A stretch of DNA of 64,000 nt from Opitutaceae bacterium TAV5 (GCA_000242935.3 CP007053.1:4821001-4885000), one strand, 5' to 3'; numbered from the stretch's first letter, positions 49,818-59,579 are shown. Numbers and translations are program-made. Notes: a model not told the origin generated them from the letters alone.

Positions 49818-50336
49818 TTAGTGATCGAAACCCGGCGGCATGCGGAAGCCGACACCGAAGCGGTTCCAGGCGTTGATGGTGGCAATGGCGAGGGTAAGCG
49901 CGGCGAGTTCGCGATCGGAAAATTCGCCGCGCACGGCTTCGAAATCCGCGTCGGAAACGTGGCCGCCGGCGAGGCGTGTGAGCACCTCCGTCCAGCGCAG
50001 GGCGGCACGCTCGCGCGGCGTGTAAAGATCCACTTCGTGCCAGGCGTTGAGCAGGTGGAGGCGCGGTTCGGTCTCACCGGCCTCGCGGGCTTCGCGTGAA
50101 TGCATGTCGATGCAGAAGGCGCAGCCGTTGATTTGCGAGGCGCGGAGTTTGACGAGCTCGACGAGCGAGTGTTCGAGGCCGCTGTCGTCCACGGTCTGTT
50201 GCAGGGCGAGCATGCCGCGGATCACGTCGGGAGCGGCTTTTGCGTAGTTGAGGCGCGGCACGGCGCGCGCGGCCGGCGCGAGTGTGGAAGCGCCACGGGA
50301 GCGGGCGGCGGACGGGTCAGTGATGGTGGTTGTCAT
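49818..50336 (-). CDS. Carboxymuconolactone decarboxylase-like (AhpD-type) protein
   Basis: A 172-residue protein. LVELVKLRASQINGCAFCID contains the CxxC of AhpD/carboxymuconolactone decarboxylase-type enzymes with the following MHSREAREAGE helix, so a peroxide- or thiol-linked activity is likely. ATG 50336 is preferred; the earlier frame start at 50456 is beyond the promoter. It is the target gene in the ECF41 system, and the sigma gene lies downstream on the same strand. Confidence 0.92.
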   Translation of the reverse strand: MTTTITDPSAARSRGASTLAPAARAVPRLNYAKAAPDVIRGMLALQQTVDDSGLEHSLVELVKLRASQINGCAFCIDMHSREAREAGETEPRLHLLNAWHEVDLYTPRERAALRWTEVLTRLAGGHVSDADFEAVRGEFSDRELAALTLAIATINAWNRFGVGFRMPPGFDH

Positions 50337-50347
50337 ACACCGGAACA

Positions 50348-50374
50348 GACGAAACAGCCGGCGTGTTTGTGACA
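50348..50374 (-). promoter_or_regulatory. ECF41 promoter (TGTCACA-N16-CGTC)
   Basis: Read on the minus strand: TGTCACA (50374-50368), 16 bp, CGTC (50351-50348). This is the reported ECF41 consensus including spacing. The -10 ends 11 bp before the ATG at 50336, so the transcript would be nearly leaderless. Confidence 0.8.
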
Positions 50375-50456
50375 GGCCGGGAAAACCGGTCTGAAAAACG
50401 CTCTCGATTTGATCCGGAAGCTGCTCCACAACGGCCTTTCGCCTACGACTTGCCAC

Positions 50457-51128
50457 ATGCCAAAGACGCCCGATTCACCGACAGGAAAACTCGATCATCT
50501 CTTTTCACTCAATCGCGCCTGGTCCCGGCAGATCCGCGAGACCGATCCCGATTTTTTCCGCAAACTCTCGCTCCAGCAAAACCCCGAATACCTCTGGATC
50601 GGCTGTTCCGACAGCCGTGTGCCGGCCAACGAGATTGTCGGCCTGCTGCCCGGCGAACTGTTTGTCCATCGCAACATCGCCAATGTCGTGGTGCCCTCCG
50701 ATCTGAATTGCCTGAGCGTGCTGCAGTTCGCGGTCGATCTGCTGAAGGTGAAACACATCCTGGTCGTCGGTCACTACGGGTGCAGCGGCGTGGGTGCGGC
50801 GCTGCGCGACGACCGCGTGGGCCTGGCGGACAACTGGTTGCGGCACGTCAAGGACGTGCGCGACAAACATGCCGCGCAGCTCAACGCCATCCGTCCCGGG
50901 CCGGAGCGTGTGGACCGGCTTTGCGAACTCAACGCCATCGAGCAAGTTGTGAACGTGGCCCAGACGACCATCGTGCAGGACGCCTGGGATCGCGGCCAGG
51001 ACCTGACCGTGCATGCGTGGGTGTACGGCCTGCGCGACGGCCTCGCACGCGACCTGAACCTGTCGATCCGCCACCGCGGCGACATCGGGCGCAGCTACGA
51101 GCAGGCGATCCGGCCGGCGGAGGGCTGA
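50457..51128 (+). CDS. Beta-class carbonic anhydrase
   Basis: A 223-residue zinc enzyme interconverting CO2 and bicarbonate. Zinc ligands are in LWIGCSDSRVPANEIV (Cys and the Asp/Arg dyad) and VVGHYGCSGVGAAL (His and Cys). It belongs to the Can/CynT branch by these motifs. ATG 50457 (MPKTPDSPTGKLDHLF) gives the normal length. It is divergent from the ECF41 partner gene. Confidence 0.94.
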   Translation: MPKTPDSPTGKLDHLFSLNRAWSRQIRETDPDFFRKLSLQQNPEYLWIGCSDSRVPANEIVGLLPGELFVHRNIANVVVPSDLNCLSVLQFAVDLLKVKHILVVGHYGCSGVGAALRDDRVGLADNWLRHVKDVRDKHAAQLNAIRPGPERVDRLCELNAIEQVVNVAQTTIVQDAWDRGQDLTVHAWVYGLRDGLARDLNLSIRHRGDIGRSYEQAIRPAEG

Positions 51129-51149
51129 GCTGCCTGAGCGCCGGCGTGG

Positions 51150-51854
51150 TCAGCCGGCGGGTACGGCACGATGGATCCCGAAATTTGTCACCTTGATCTC
51201 GCTCCACACGGTGCGCAGGCCGAACCAGCCGGAGAGGAGCGGCGCCTTGTCGCTCACGTCGAAAAGCACCTCGCCGTCGCGCGCGTATTGGACACGGCCG
51301 TTTTCCAGCGCGACGAGTTCGATCCGGTACACGCGATCCGGCTCCAGCAGCACGCCGGGACCCTTCAGGTCGTGTTCGGGGAGCAGGGGTCGGGCGCCGC
51401 TGCCGTCGTAGCGCCGGAAGCGTGTAGTGGTATTTCCGTTACCTCCGTAACCGACATAATAGGTTTGCAGCGTGTCGTAGCTGGCAAATGTGCCGTCGCG
51501 CGAATGTCCGGCGGCGAAAAGATCGTCGGGTCGCTCCGGGTCGGAGGCCATCCAGAAACAGTTCAGGTCGGACACACGGCTGCGGCTCGTGACGACGGCT
51601 TCGTAGCGGATGAAGACGGGCGCGCGCAGCCGCGGGCGAAACCACACGGTGCAGCCGGACTTGTCGGCGATGACGAGGCGACCGTCCTCCGCCCGGACCG
51701 AGCCGCCGGGTTGTTGCTCGACCCGCCACCGGTCGAGTCCGTCCCGGAACGTGTCCCGGTGGAGCAATTCGCCGGGCGCGGCGGCGAGGACCGGCGAGGA
51801 CGCGGCGTCGGGGATGGACGGGACGGGCGGGAGAAACGGATCGGCGGATGACAT
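51150..51854 (-). CDS. DUF6250-like secreted-lectin-fold protein
   Basis: A 234-residue protein, apparently without a signal peptide. VSDLNCFWMASDPERPDDLF, YYVGYGGNGNTTTRFRRYDG and RPLLPEHDLKGPGVLLEPDR form the conserved pattern of DUF6250 proteins, which have a concanavalin-type fold and are often in pectin/rhamnogalacturonan loci. Last gene of the leftward set with AraC and LacI regulators. A lyase/hydrolase accessory role is inferred from context only. Confidence 0.72.
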   Translation of the reverse strand: MSSADPFLPPVPSIPDAASSPVLAAAPGELLHRDTFRDGLDRWRVEQQPGGSVRAEDGRLVIADKSGCTVWFRPRLRAPVFIRYEAVVTSRSRVSDLNCFWMASDPERPDDLFAAGHSRDGTFASYDTLQTYYVGYGGNGNTTTRFRRYDGSGARPLLPEHDLKGPGVLLEPDRVYRIELVALENGRVQYARDGEVLFDVSDKAPLLSGWFGLRTVWSEIKVTNFGIHRAVPAG

Positions 51855-51946
51855 GACGGACGGAAGATGCGGTTACAGGTGAAACCGGAAACGCCGCCGC
51901 GCCCAACCGGATTTTACCGTCCGGCTGGTGAAACGGAATCGGACTG

Positions 51947-52837
51947 TCAGTTTTTCGCGACATCGCCGCCAGCCGGCGGAGGCACGCCGGAGGGCGCGGC
52001 GACGCCGCTGCGGGCGATGAGGCGTTCGAGCTGTTTGCCGCGGGCGTCCTGCTCCAGGCCGGAAAGCCAGGTGCGCCAGGTGTTGGGATAGACCTTGTAG
52101 TGCCGGCGGAAGGCGCGGCAAAAATCGCTGGTGCTGTTGAACCCGCATTGCGGGGCGATGACGTCCAGCGTCTCGTCGGTGCCGGCGAGTAGCCCGGCGG
52201 CCTTGTCGAGGCGGAGCTGCATGAACACCTCATGCGGACTGCGCCCGTGCACGAGCCGGAACTGGCGTCGCAGATGCGCGGGGGAGATGTGGACCGCGGC
52301 GGCCAGCGCATCGAGCGTGGGACGTTCGTGCAGATGGGCGAGATACCAGTCGACGGCGCGCTCCACGCGTTCGACGGCGAGGGTTTCGAGCGGGAGTCCG
52401 GTATCCTGTTTGTGTTCGCGGAGCAGGATCAGGCTGAGGTCGATCAGGGCGCGCTCGAAGAGCAGCAGCGAGACCGGCGTCGGATTGCGGTAATGGTTCT
52501 GGAGCGAGGCCGCGAGGTTGCGGAGAAACGTGATGTCGGGCTTGCGCAGCGGGGAGGAGAGGTGGCGCGGTTCGCGGCAGGCCTCGCGGATGGCATCCGG
52601 GACCGAGGGGAAGTGGAACACCACCCGTTCGAAAGGAGCTTCGGAGACCCAGCCGTGCAGGGTTTCGGGCGGGAAAACCCAGAGTGTGGGGCCGGAAAGG
52701 GGAGGATCGGGCAGGTCGTAGAAGGAGGGGCGAAGCTGGCCCCGGAGGTTGGCGTAAAACTCCCAGTTGAAGCGGGAGCTCACGTCGATCGCCTCGACGG
52801 AGAAGTCTTTGTACCCGGCGGCCAGATAGCGCAGCAT
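51947..52837 (-). CDS. AraC-family transcriptional regulator
   Basis: A 296-residue regulator. An N-terminal sensor resembling a cupin (FYDLPDPPLSGPTLWVFPPE) is followed by two HTHs, ALAAAVHISPAHLRRQFRLV and LDVIAPQCGFNSTSDFCRAF with YPNTWRTWLSGL after them. I take ATG 52837 (MLRYLAAGYKDF) as the start. It begins 35 bp after the LacI gene stop, so both regulators are probably co-transcribed. It may control the lyase genes to the right. Confidence 0.9.
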   Translation of the reverse strand: MLRYLAAGYKDFSVEAIDVSSRFNWEFYANLRGQLRPSFYDLPDPPLSGPTLWVFPPETLHGWVSEAPFERVVFHFPSVPDAIREACREPRHLSSPLRKPDITFLRNLAASLQNHYRNPTPVSLLLFERALIDLSLILLREHKQDTGLPLETLAVERVERAVDWYLAHLHERPTLDALAAAVHISPAHLRRQFRLVHGRSPHEVFMQLRLDKAAGLLAGTDETLDVIAPQCGFNSTSDFCRAFRRHYKVYPNTWRTWLSGLEQDARGKQLERLIARSGVAAPSGVPPPAGGDVAKN

Positions 52838-52872
52838 TGCGTGCGAACAGGTGTTCGCCGGCGGGTGGAAAG

Positions 52873-53919
52873 TCAATCGCTCTGCGGTGCCCGCACGGTC
52901 GGTCCGTCCACCCAGCGGGCGGGAAGCAGGGTGGCCGAGGCGGTCGCCGGGATGCCGCAATCGTTGCGCAGGAGTTGTCCCGCGAGCAGCTCGATGCCGC
53001 GCGCGCCGAGCGTGGCGGGTTGCAGGTCGAGGCCGGCGCAAGGCTGCTCGCTGTTGGTGAGGTTGAGGCAGCAGAAACCGTGCGTCTGCGGCACGTGCGC
53101 GCCGGCGGCGGTCATCCACCGGAGGAGGACGGGGTCGTGGCCGAGTACGACGTCAGGCCGGGTGGCGCGAAACCAGCGGGTGAAGGCGGCCTGCTCGGGG
53201 CGGTCCAGAATCAGCGGCGAAGGTTTGCGCCGCGTGCCGCCGTAATACGCCGGCCAGATCCGGCCGGCGGCTTCCCAGCGATGGAGGAGCCGGGCGTCGT
53301 GGGAGCGGTGCAGCACGAGGCCGGGCCGGCGGTAGCCGAGGGCGTGAAGCCGGTCGAGCGCGAGGAACAGGGCGCGGTGGTGATCGGAGCAGAGCGTATG
53401 CAGGGCGGGACGCGCGATCACGTGATCGGCATAGAGGCCGGAGAAGCGGCTCCAGTCCAGTGCGGAAAGATCGGGCTCCTCGCGGACGGGCAGGATGAAG
53501 AGGCCCCGGATGCCGCGCGCGAGAAACACCTCGCCGAGGCGCCGGAGCGAGAGCCGGTTGCGGCCCAGCCCGGGCGAGAACAGCTCGGTCTTGAAACCGA
53601 GCTCGCCGGCGCGCAACGAGGCCCCGCGGGCGAGTTCGCCGTGGAAACGGGCGGAGCCGGGCGGACGGCCGGCGGGGCCGTCGGGATCGAGCAAGGCGAT
53701 GACACCGCGAAACGTGCCGGAACGCGAACGGCGCATCTCGGACATGAGCGCGCCGGCCAGCGGATTGTGCCGGTAGCCGGCTTCACGCGCGGCCTCGAGG
53801 ATGCGGCGCGCAGTGGCGGATTTGACGCGGGGGCTGCCGCGCAGGGCTTCCGACACGGTGGTGCGGGACAAACCCAGCAAACGGGAAAAGGCGCGAAGCG
53901 AGAGTGGCGAGTCGGGCAT
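52873..53919 (-). CDS. LacI-family transcriptional regulator
   Basis: A 348-residue regulator with HTH LRAFSRLLGLSRTTVSEALR and hinge RRILEAAREAGYRHNPLAGALM. The effector domain follows the LacI pattern. It is divergent from the PL26-like lyase gene, and an exact 13-bp palindrome (53928-53940) lies just upstream of its start, so it is likely the local repressor for rhamnogalacturonan degradation. Confidence 0.92.
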   Translation of the reverse strand: MPDSPLSLRAFSRLLGLSRTTVSEALRGSPRVKSATARRILEAAREAGYRHNPLAGALMSEMRRSRSGTFRGVIALLDPDGPAGRPPGSARFHGELARGASLRAGELGFKTELFSPGLGRNRLSLRRLGEVFLARGIRGLFILPVREEPDLSALDWSRFSGLYADHVIARPALHTLCSDHHRALFLALDRLHALGYRRPGLVLHRSHDARLLHRWEAAGRIWPAYYGGTRRKPSPLILDRPEQAAFTRWFRATRPDVVLGHDPVLLRWMTAAGAHVPQTHGFCCLNLTNSEQPCAGLDLQPATLGARGIELLAGQLLRNDCGIPATASATLLPARWVDGPTVRAPQSD

Positions 53920-53927
53920 GGTGACAG

Positions 53928-53940
53928 TCTGACAGTCAGA
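53928..53940. promoter_or_regulatory. Palindromic operator candidate for LacI gene
   Basis: TCTGACAGTCAGA is a perfect odd palindrome (centre 53934). It is 8 bp upstream of the LacI ATG and within the divergent promoter of the lyase gene. Confidence 0.55.
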
Positions 53941-54116
53941 TTCAGCCAGGATGGCGCCGCCGGCGCAAGGGCCGCGAAATGAAAGATGCCGGACAGGATT
54001 ATCGCCGCCTGACGTTTGCCGACGACGGCCCGCTGCGGGATGATTCGCTGCGCCGGCACTGTTGCCGCGATTCCGCGACGGCGGTTCACCGGATTCACCG
54101 TTTTTCAGACTCAGCC

Positions 54117-56930
54117 ATGTCCGCTCTCACTCGCCGGGCTTTTATCAAAAATTCCGCCTTCGCCGCGGCCTCCCTGCCGCTGGCCTCTTCGTTGTTGCGG
54201 GCGCAGCCGGCCGCGTCCTCCGCTTTGCCGCCGGCGGTGCCCGTTTCCGCGCCGGTTGCGCCGGGCGGGGCTTCGCTGCGCTGGCTCGACGGTGCGCCGC
54301 CGGCCGTGCAGCCGGGCGCAGCCTGGGGCGTGCCCTGGCCGCGCGGCGAGGTGAAGGCGGGGGAGCCCTTTGCCTTGCGCACGGCAGCCGGCGCGGCCGT
54401 GCCGGTGCAGACCTGGCCGCTGGCGACCTGGCCGGACGGATCGCTGAAGTGGACCGGCCACGCGATCCCGGCCGGCGCGGCGACAGGCCGGGACGGTGAG
54501 GCGCAAACGCTGACGCTGCTGGCGGGCGCCGCGCCGGCCGCACCCGCGCAGCCGGTGGCCGTGACGGAATCGGCCGACGCGGTGGAGGTTTCCACCGGCG
54601 TCATCACCTGCCGGATACCGCGCCGGGGCGGCGTGCTGGTGGCGACGATCCTCCGCGACGGCCGGGAAATCGCCCGGGCCGGCCGGCTGGTGGCGTTGCG
54701 GCAGGCGGACGCGCCCGATGCGGACGCGGCTGCGGCCGTCGCAGTGGAAGCATTTGCCGGCGAGGTGACTTCGCTCGCGATCGAGCAGGACGGCCCGGTG
54801 CGCGCCGTGGTGAGGCTGGAGGGCAGTCATCGCAACGAGGCCGGGCGCGCGTGGCTGCCGTTTGTGGTGCGGCTGTATTTCCATGCGAGCGGCGAGACGG
54901 TGCGGATGGTGCACACGTTTATCTACGACGGGGACGAGCACCGGGATTTCATCCGCGGGCTGGGCATCCGGTTCGATGTGCCGCTGCGCGATGCGCCGCA
55001 CGATCGCCATGTGCGCTTCACCGGCGAGGGCGCGGGGCTCTGGGCGGAGGCCGTGCGGGGCGTCACCGGCCTGCGGCGCGATCCCGGCAAGGAAGTGCGC
55101 GCCGCCCAGGTGGCCGGCCTGGCCACGCCGCCGCTCTCCGCCTGGGACAAGCGCGTGTCGTCGCGCCTCGACCTGATCCCGGCGTGGGGCGATTACACGC
55201 TGAGCCAGCTTTCCGCCGACGGTTTCGGGATTCGCAAGCGCACGAAACCGGGCCACGCCTGGATTCAGGCCGCCTCGGGCCGGCGCGCGTCCGGCCTCGC
55301 GTACCTCGGCGGACCCTCCGGCGGCTTCGCTTTCGGGCAGCGGTATTTCTGGCAACGTTACCCGGTGCAGATCGACATCCGCGGCGCGGCGCAGGAGGCG
55401 GGCGAGGCGGCGGAGGTCACGAACTGGCTCTGGTCGCCCGAAGCGCCCGCGATGGACCTGCGTTTTTACCACGACGGCCTCGGCATGGATACGCACGAAA
55501 AGGAACGCGAGGGGCTGGAGATCACCTACGAGGATTACGAAAAAGGCTTCGGCACGCCGCACGGCATCGCCCGCACCAGCGAACTTTTTTTCCACGCGCT
55601 GGAGGCGACGCCGCCGCGCGGGCGTTTCCCGGAACTGGCCGCCGCGCTCGTGCAGCCGGGCGTGATCGCCGCCGCACCGGCGCACCTGCGCGCCGCGGGC
55701 GTTTTTGGCGACTGGAGTCTGCCCGACCGCTCCGCGCCGGAAAAGGCGCGTCTCGAGGACCAGCTCGACCACCTCTTCGCTCTCTATGCCAGGCAGGTCG
55801 AGCAGCGCCGCTGGTACGGCTTCTGGGACCACGGCGACGTGATGCACACCTACGACCGCGACCGCCACGAATGGCGTTACGACGTGGGCGGCTACGCGTG
55901 GGACAACTCCGAGCTCTCGCCCGATCTCTGGCTCTGGTACACCTTCCTGCGCTCGGGCCGGGCGGACGTTTTCCGCCTCGCCGAGGCGATGACCCGCCAC
56001 ACCGGCGAAGTGGACGTGTATCACCTCGGCCGGTTCCGGGGGCTGGGCACGCGGCACAACGTGCAACACTGGGGTTGCTCGGCCAAGCAGCTGCGGATCA
56101 GCACGGCGGTGTATCGGCGTTTTTACTACTACCTGACCGCCGACGAGCGCACCGGCGACCTGCTGCACGAACTGGTCGATGCCGACGAGGCGTTCCTGAC
56201 GCTCGATCCTCTCCGCAAAATCCGGAAGGAGCCGATCCCGCCGCCGGCGCGCTCCGCCGTGAGCGTGGGTTTCGGCACCGACTGGGGCTCGCTGGCCGCG
56301 GCCTGGCTGACGGAGTGGGAGCGCACGGGCGACACGCGGGCGCGCGACAAGCTGCTGGCGGGCATGCGCACCATCGCCGCACAGCCGACCGGGTTTTTGG
56401 CGGGCGGCGGAAGTTTCAATCTGGATACGGGCGAGTTTGCGGTGGAGACGGAGGCGCGGATTTCCGTGTCGCACCTCAATGCGGTTTTCGGCCTTGCGGA
56501 GATTTGTTCCGAGCTGGTTTCGCTCGTGGACGTGCCGGCCTTCCGCGAGGCGTGGTTGCGGTATTGCCGGCTTTACAATGCAAGCGCCGACGAGCAGCGA
56601 GCGGCTCTCGGCCGCGACCTCGGCAGACTGAACCTGCGCGAATCACATGCGCGTCTCACGGCCTGGGCGGCGCGGAGTACGGCCGACCCGGATTTGGCGG
56701 CGCGGGCATGGCAGGAGTTTTACAGTGGCCGCTCCGGTCTCGGCGTACACGACGACTTGCATCCGCGCGCGATTGTCGGCCCGGCGGTGCTCAATCCGGT
56801 GGAGGAGAGTTTCGGCCTCGGCACCAACGCCACCGCCCAGTGGGGTCTCGCGGCCATCCAGTGTCTCGCCCTCGTCGGCGACCGGATGCCGGCAGGCGTG
56901 GAGCCGGCCCCGACAGACGCGCCTGGATGA
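54117..56930 (+). CDS. Tat-exported exo-rhamnogalacturonan lyase-like protein (PL26 type)
   Basis: A 937-residue protein. The Tat signal is SALTRRAFIKNSAFAAASLP. Residues about 50-160 form the RIFT-barrel N-terminal domain (GVPWPRGEVKAGEPFALRTA with TWPDGSLKWTGHAI), followed by a central beta-sandwich and an alpha/alpha-toroid C-terminal domain with HWGCSAKQLRISTAVYRRFY. This is the fold of Penicillium PcRGLX, an exolytic rhamnogalacturonan lyase. I cannot verify the catalytic residues from memory. ATG 54117 matches the signal peptide; earlier codons lack one. It is divergent from LacI, and a PL11 gene lies in the same region. Confidence 0.8.
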   Translation: MSALTRRAFIKNSAFAAASLPLASSLLRAQPAASSALPPAVPVSAPVAPGGASLRWLDGAPPAVQPGAAWGVPWPRGEVKAGEPFALRTAAGAAVPVQTWPLATWPDGSLKWTGHAIPAGAATGRDGEAQTLTLLAGAAPAAPAQPVAVTESADAVEVSTGVITCRIPRRGGVLVATILRDGREIARAGRLVALRQADAPDADAAAAVAVEAFAGEVTSLAIEQDGPVRAVVRLEGSHRNEAGRAWLPFVVRLYFHASGETVRMVHTFIYDGDEHRDFIRGLGIRFDVPLRDAPHDRHVRFTGEGAGLWAEAVRGVTGLRRDPGKEVRAAQVAGLATPPLSAWDKRVSSRLDLIPAWGDYTLSQLSADGFGIRKRTKPGHAWIQAASGRRASGLAYLGGPSGGFAFGQRYFWQRYPVQIDIRGAAQEAGEAAEVTNWLWSPEAPAMDLRFYHDGLGMDTHEKEREGLEITYEDYEKGFGTPHGIARTSELFFHALEATPPRGRFPELAAALVQPGVIAAAPAHLRAAGVFGDWSLPDRSAPEKARLEDQLDHLFALYARQVEQRRWYGFWDHGDVMHTYDRDRHEWRYDVGGYAWDNSELSPDLWLWYTFLRSGRADVFRLAEAMTRHTGEVDVYHLGRFRGLGTRHNVQHWGCSAKQLRISTAVYRRFYYYLTADERTGDLLHELVDADEAFLTLDPLRKIRKEPIPPPARSAVSVGFGTDWGSLAAAWLTEWERTGDTRARDKLLAGMRTIAAQPTGFLAGGGSFNLDTGEFAVETEARISVSHLNAVFGLAEICSELVSLVDVPAFREAWLRYCRLYNASADEQRAALGRDLGRLNLRESHARLTAWAARSTADPDLAARAWQEFYSGRSGLGVHDDLHPRAIVGPAVLNPVEESFGLGTNATAQWGLAAIQCLALVGDRMPAGVEPAPTDAPG

Positions 56931-57078
56931 CAAATCCGCTTTTCGTATCCCCCGTGCGCTCGCTCCGCCTGTTCCGGCTTCCCTCGTCCGAAGGCGGCCG
57001 GAACAGGTCGACGCGGGGAATGCTCCCTGTCATGCCATCACTTCGTCCTGATTTCCTTAACCGGCACCGGTCGCTCCC

Positions 57079-57954
57079 TTGAAACGGCTTTTCCTTTTGT
57101 TCGCCTTCCTTCTCGCGTTGTCCTGCGGCGCGCAGGATTCGCCGTGGGAACTGGCCGCGCGTTTCGATTTCAACGCCGCCCGGCAGGCGCTCCGCCAGGC
57201 GGCCGGGACCGGCGTCGAAAGTGCCGACGCCGCCGAAACGCGCGAATTGCTCCAGGCTGCCGTGCTGCTCGGCGTGCAGCCGCGCACGGAGGACAACGTC
57301 CGCCAGGCGCTGGCCGGTGTGCGCGCGCTTTCCGCGCGCCCGGGCATCTCCGAAGACACCTTCGTGGCCGCCCGCTACCTTGAGGCGCGGATTCTCGGCC
57401 TCCACCTCGAACCGCGCGACGGCGCGGGCGCGCGGACGATCCATGCCGATCTGCTGGAACACCACCGCGCCCATCCGCTCGCGCAGCAGGGCGCGGCGAC
57501 GCTGGCGCTGGGGCTTTTGTATGACAACGCGCAGGCGGAGCGGCCGGAGCGGCTGGCGGCGGCGGAGGCGCTGCTCGCCCGGGTCACATCGCCCGAGGCG
57601 GAGCGCGACCTGCGTTACGTGATCGGCCATGCCCGGCTGCGTTGGGGGCTGGGGATCGGGGAGGCATCGGCACATCTGGAGCAGGCGGCGCAGATCGGGT
57701 TTCACCAGCAGCAGCGGCAGGCGTCGCTTTACGTGACGCTGGGGCAACTGGCCGAGGAGCGGGGCGACCTGGCGCTGGCCCGGGAGAGTTACCGGAAATT
57801 CCTGCAACTGGCCCGGCGCGATACGCGCGTGCATGCGATCGGCGAGCGGCTGGCCGCGCTGGAAGGCAAGCCGGGAGGTGAGGCGGATGGCGATTCATCC
57901 GGAGTTTCAACACCCGTCGGCCCGCTGGCGGGCGGAAAGGAGGCGCATCGGTGA
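57079..57954 (+). CDS. TPR-like lipoprotein
   Basis: A 291-residue protein from a TTG start. The N-terminus FLLFAFLLALSCGAQ has a lipobox-like LALSC. The body is helical with repeated Ala/Leu/Arg pairs (ARYLEARILGLHL, AATLALGLLYDNAQ, QASLYVTLGQLAEERGDLAL) suggesting TPR units. It overlaps the sugar-binding protein gene by 4 bp (GTGA). It probably works with that protein at the membrane, but no family is certain. Confidence 0.7.
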   Translation: MKRLFLLFAFLLALSCGAQDSPWELAARFDFNAARQALRQAAGTGVESADAAETRELLQAAVLLGVQPRTEDNVRQALAGVRALSARPGISEDTFVAARYLEARILGLHLEPRDGAGARTIHADLLEHHRAHPLAQQGAATLALGLLYDNAQAERPERLAAAEALLARVTSPEAERDLRYVIGHARLRWGLGIGEASAHLEQAAQIGFHQQQRQASLYVTLGQLAEERGDLALARESYRKFLQLARRDTRVHAIGERLAALEGKPGGEADGDSSGVSTPVGPLAGGKEAHR

Positions 57955-59579
57955 AAAGCAGGCTCGTACCCTTTGTCGGCCTGGCGCTGCTGGCGGCGGT
58001 TTTTGTGCTCGCGAGCTGGCAGCAGATGCGGCGCACGCGGGAGCGGACCGATCCCGGCGTGAGGGAGATTCACCTCGGTCATTTTATGATCCACGCGGGC
58101 ATGCGCGAGGGGCTCGACGAGGTCATCGCCGCCTACGAAAACCTCAACCCGGGCGTGCGTGTGAAACAGGACGCCGTGCCGCTCCGGGCGTGGTCGGCCT
58201 GGCAGCGCGCGCAGTGGGCGGGCGGCACCACGCCGGATATCATGCAGATCGGCAAGGACACAGGCGACCTGGAGCTGGGCCGCTATTACCTCGCACTCTC
58301 TCCCTGGGTGGAATCACCCAACCCCTACAACCGTGGCACGCCGCTGGAAGGTATCCCTTGGCGGGATACGTTCGTGGACGGGCTGAGCGGAGGCACGGGC
58401 TACTCGGCGGCGCTGGGCGACTCGTACGGCATCCCGTCGCAGGTGAACACGCTGCGCCTTTTTTACAACCGCAGTCTCCTCCGCGCCGTGACCGGCCGCG
58501 ACAAACCGCCGGCGACGTTCGCGGCGTTGCTGGAGGTCGGGCGGGCGGCGCAGGCGTGGTCGGCGGACCGGGCAGGGGAGGGCGCCGGCCCGGACGGGCG
58601 GCGGGCCATCGTGCCGCTGGCCGCGAGCGGACCATACGCGGGGTTTTTGTTCGATTTCCTCTCGCAGAGTTTCACCGGCGAACTGGCGCGCCCGTTCACG
58701 CCGTCGCGGACGCTGCGGCCGGAAATGACCGACGTGGCGCGCGCGGCGCTGGAGGGGCGCTGGTCGCTGGACGATCCGCCGGTGCGCCGGTTGCTGGAGG
58801 CGTGGGCCGAGGTGGCCGCGCTGTGCCCGCCGGGCTACCTGACGCAGGAGCGCGAGGACGCGCAGTTTACCTTCGTGACGGGGCGTTCGCTGTTTCTCGT
58901 CGCGGGAAGCTGGGACAACGCCGGGGTGCTCCAGGAAGCGGGTTTCCCGGTCGGCGTGGCGCGGTTTCCCTTCCCCGGACGCGGCGAGGGCTACTGGGGC
59001 GAGTTTTCGTCGGGACCGTATTCGGAAGCCAATGCCGGCTTCGGCGCGGAGCTGGCGGTGGCGCGGACCTCGGCGCATCCGGAACTGGCGATCGATTTCC
59101 TGCGCTACCTGACGAGTTACGAGGCGAGCCGCCGGCTCACGATCCGCAGTCGCCGGTTGCCGGCGATCGTCGGGGTGCCGGTGCCGGAGGAGATGGAGCC
59201 GTTCCTGCCGCGCACGGATGGTGCGGCGGCGGGTTTTTCGGTGGTCATGAACGGCCTGCCGGGCGGCAACACCGCCCTCTTGATGAAGCAGCAGTTTTAC
59301 CGGCTGGTGAATCGCGGCGGCGAACCCGGCGACGGCGCGGCGGCGGTGGAGACGTTCGTGGCGGCGGTGCGACCGGGCTGGGAGCCTGCGTTGCGGCGCG
59401 ATCTCGCCCGGGCGACGCAGGCGCGTCTGCCGACGCTGCGCGCGGCGGACGTGCGGGTGGCCTTTGCCGCCACGGACGAAAGGACCGCCACCGGCGAACG
59501 CGCGGAGCGGATCGCCGAACTGCGCGAGGCGATGCTCGACCAGGAGGCGGGCTGGTATCAGTTGCGCGAGGCGCCGTGA
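57951..59579 (+). CDS. ABC sugar-binding protein, family 1
   Basis: A 542-residue solute-binding protein from a GTG start. An N-terminal hydrophobic anchor (LVPFVGLALLAAVFVLAS) precedes a SBP_bac_1-type domain: LDEVIAAYENLNPGVRVKQD, GGTTPDIMQIG, LFYNRSLL and GYWGEFSSGPYSEANAGFGA are typical. It is longer than usual, with a C-terminal extension (about 470-542). No permease or ATPase genes are adjacent; it may serve a distant transporter. It is coupled to the TPR lipoprotein gene. Confidence 0.88.
   Translation: MKSRLVPFVGLALLAAVFVLASWQQMRRTRERTDPGVREIHLGHFMIHAGMREGLDEVIAAYENLNPGVRVKQDAVPLRAWSAWQRAQWAGGTTPDIMQIGKDTGDLELGRYYLALSPWVESPNPYNRGTPLEGIPWRDTFVDGLSGGTGYSAALGDSYGIPSQVNTLRLFYNRSLLRAVTGRDKPPATFAALLEVGRAAQAWSADRAGEGAGPDGRRAIVPLAASGPYAGFLFDFLSQSFTGELARPFTPSRTLRPEMTDVARAALEGRWSLDDPPVRRLLEAWAEVAALCPPGYLTQEREDAQFTFVTGRSLFLVAGSWDNAGVLQEAGFPVGVARFPFPGRGEGYWGEFSSGPYSEANAGFGAELAVARTSAHPELAIDFLRYLTSYEASRRLTIRSRRLPAIVGVPVPEEMEPFLPRTDGAAAGFSVVMNGLPGGNTALLMKQQFYRLVNRGGEPGDGAAAVETFVAAVRPGWEPALRRDLARATQARLPTLRAADVRVAFAATDERTATGERAERIAELREAMLDQEAGWYQLREAP

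Noticed and set aside
54111-56474. 787-residue minus-strand frame over the PL26-like gene
   Set aside because: Shadow of the lyase gene; no start context and no motif.
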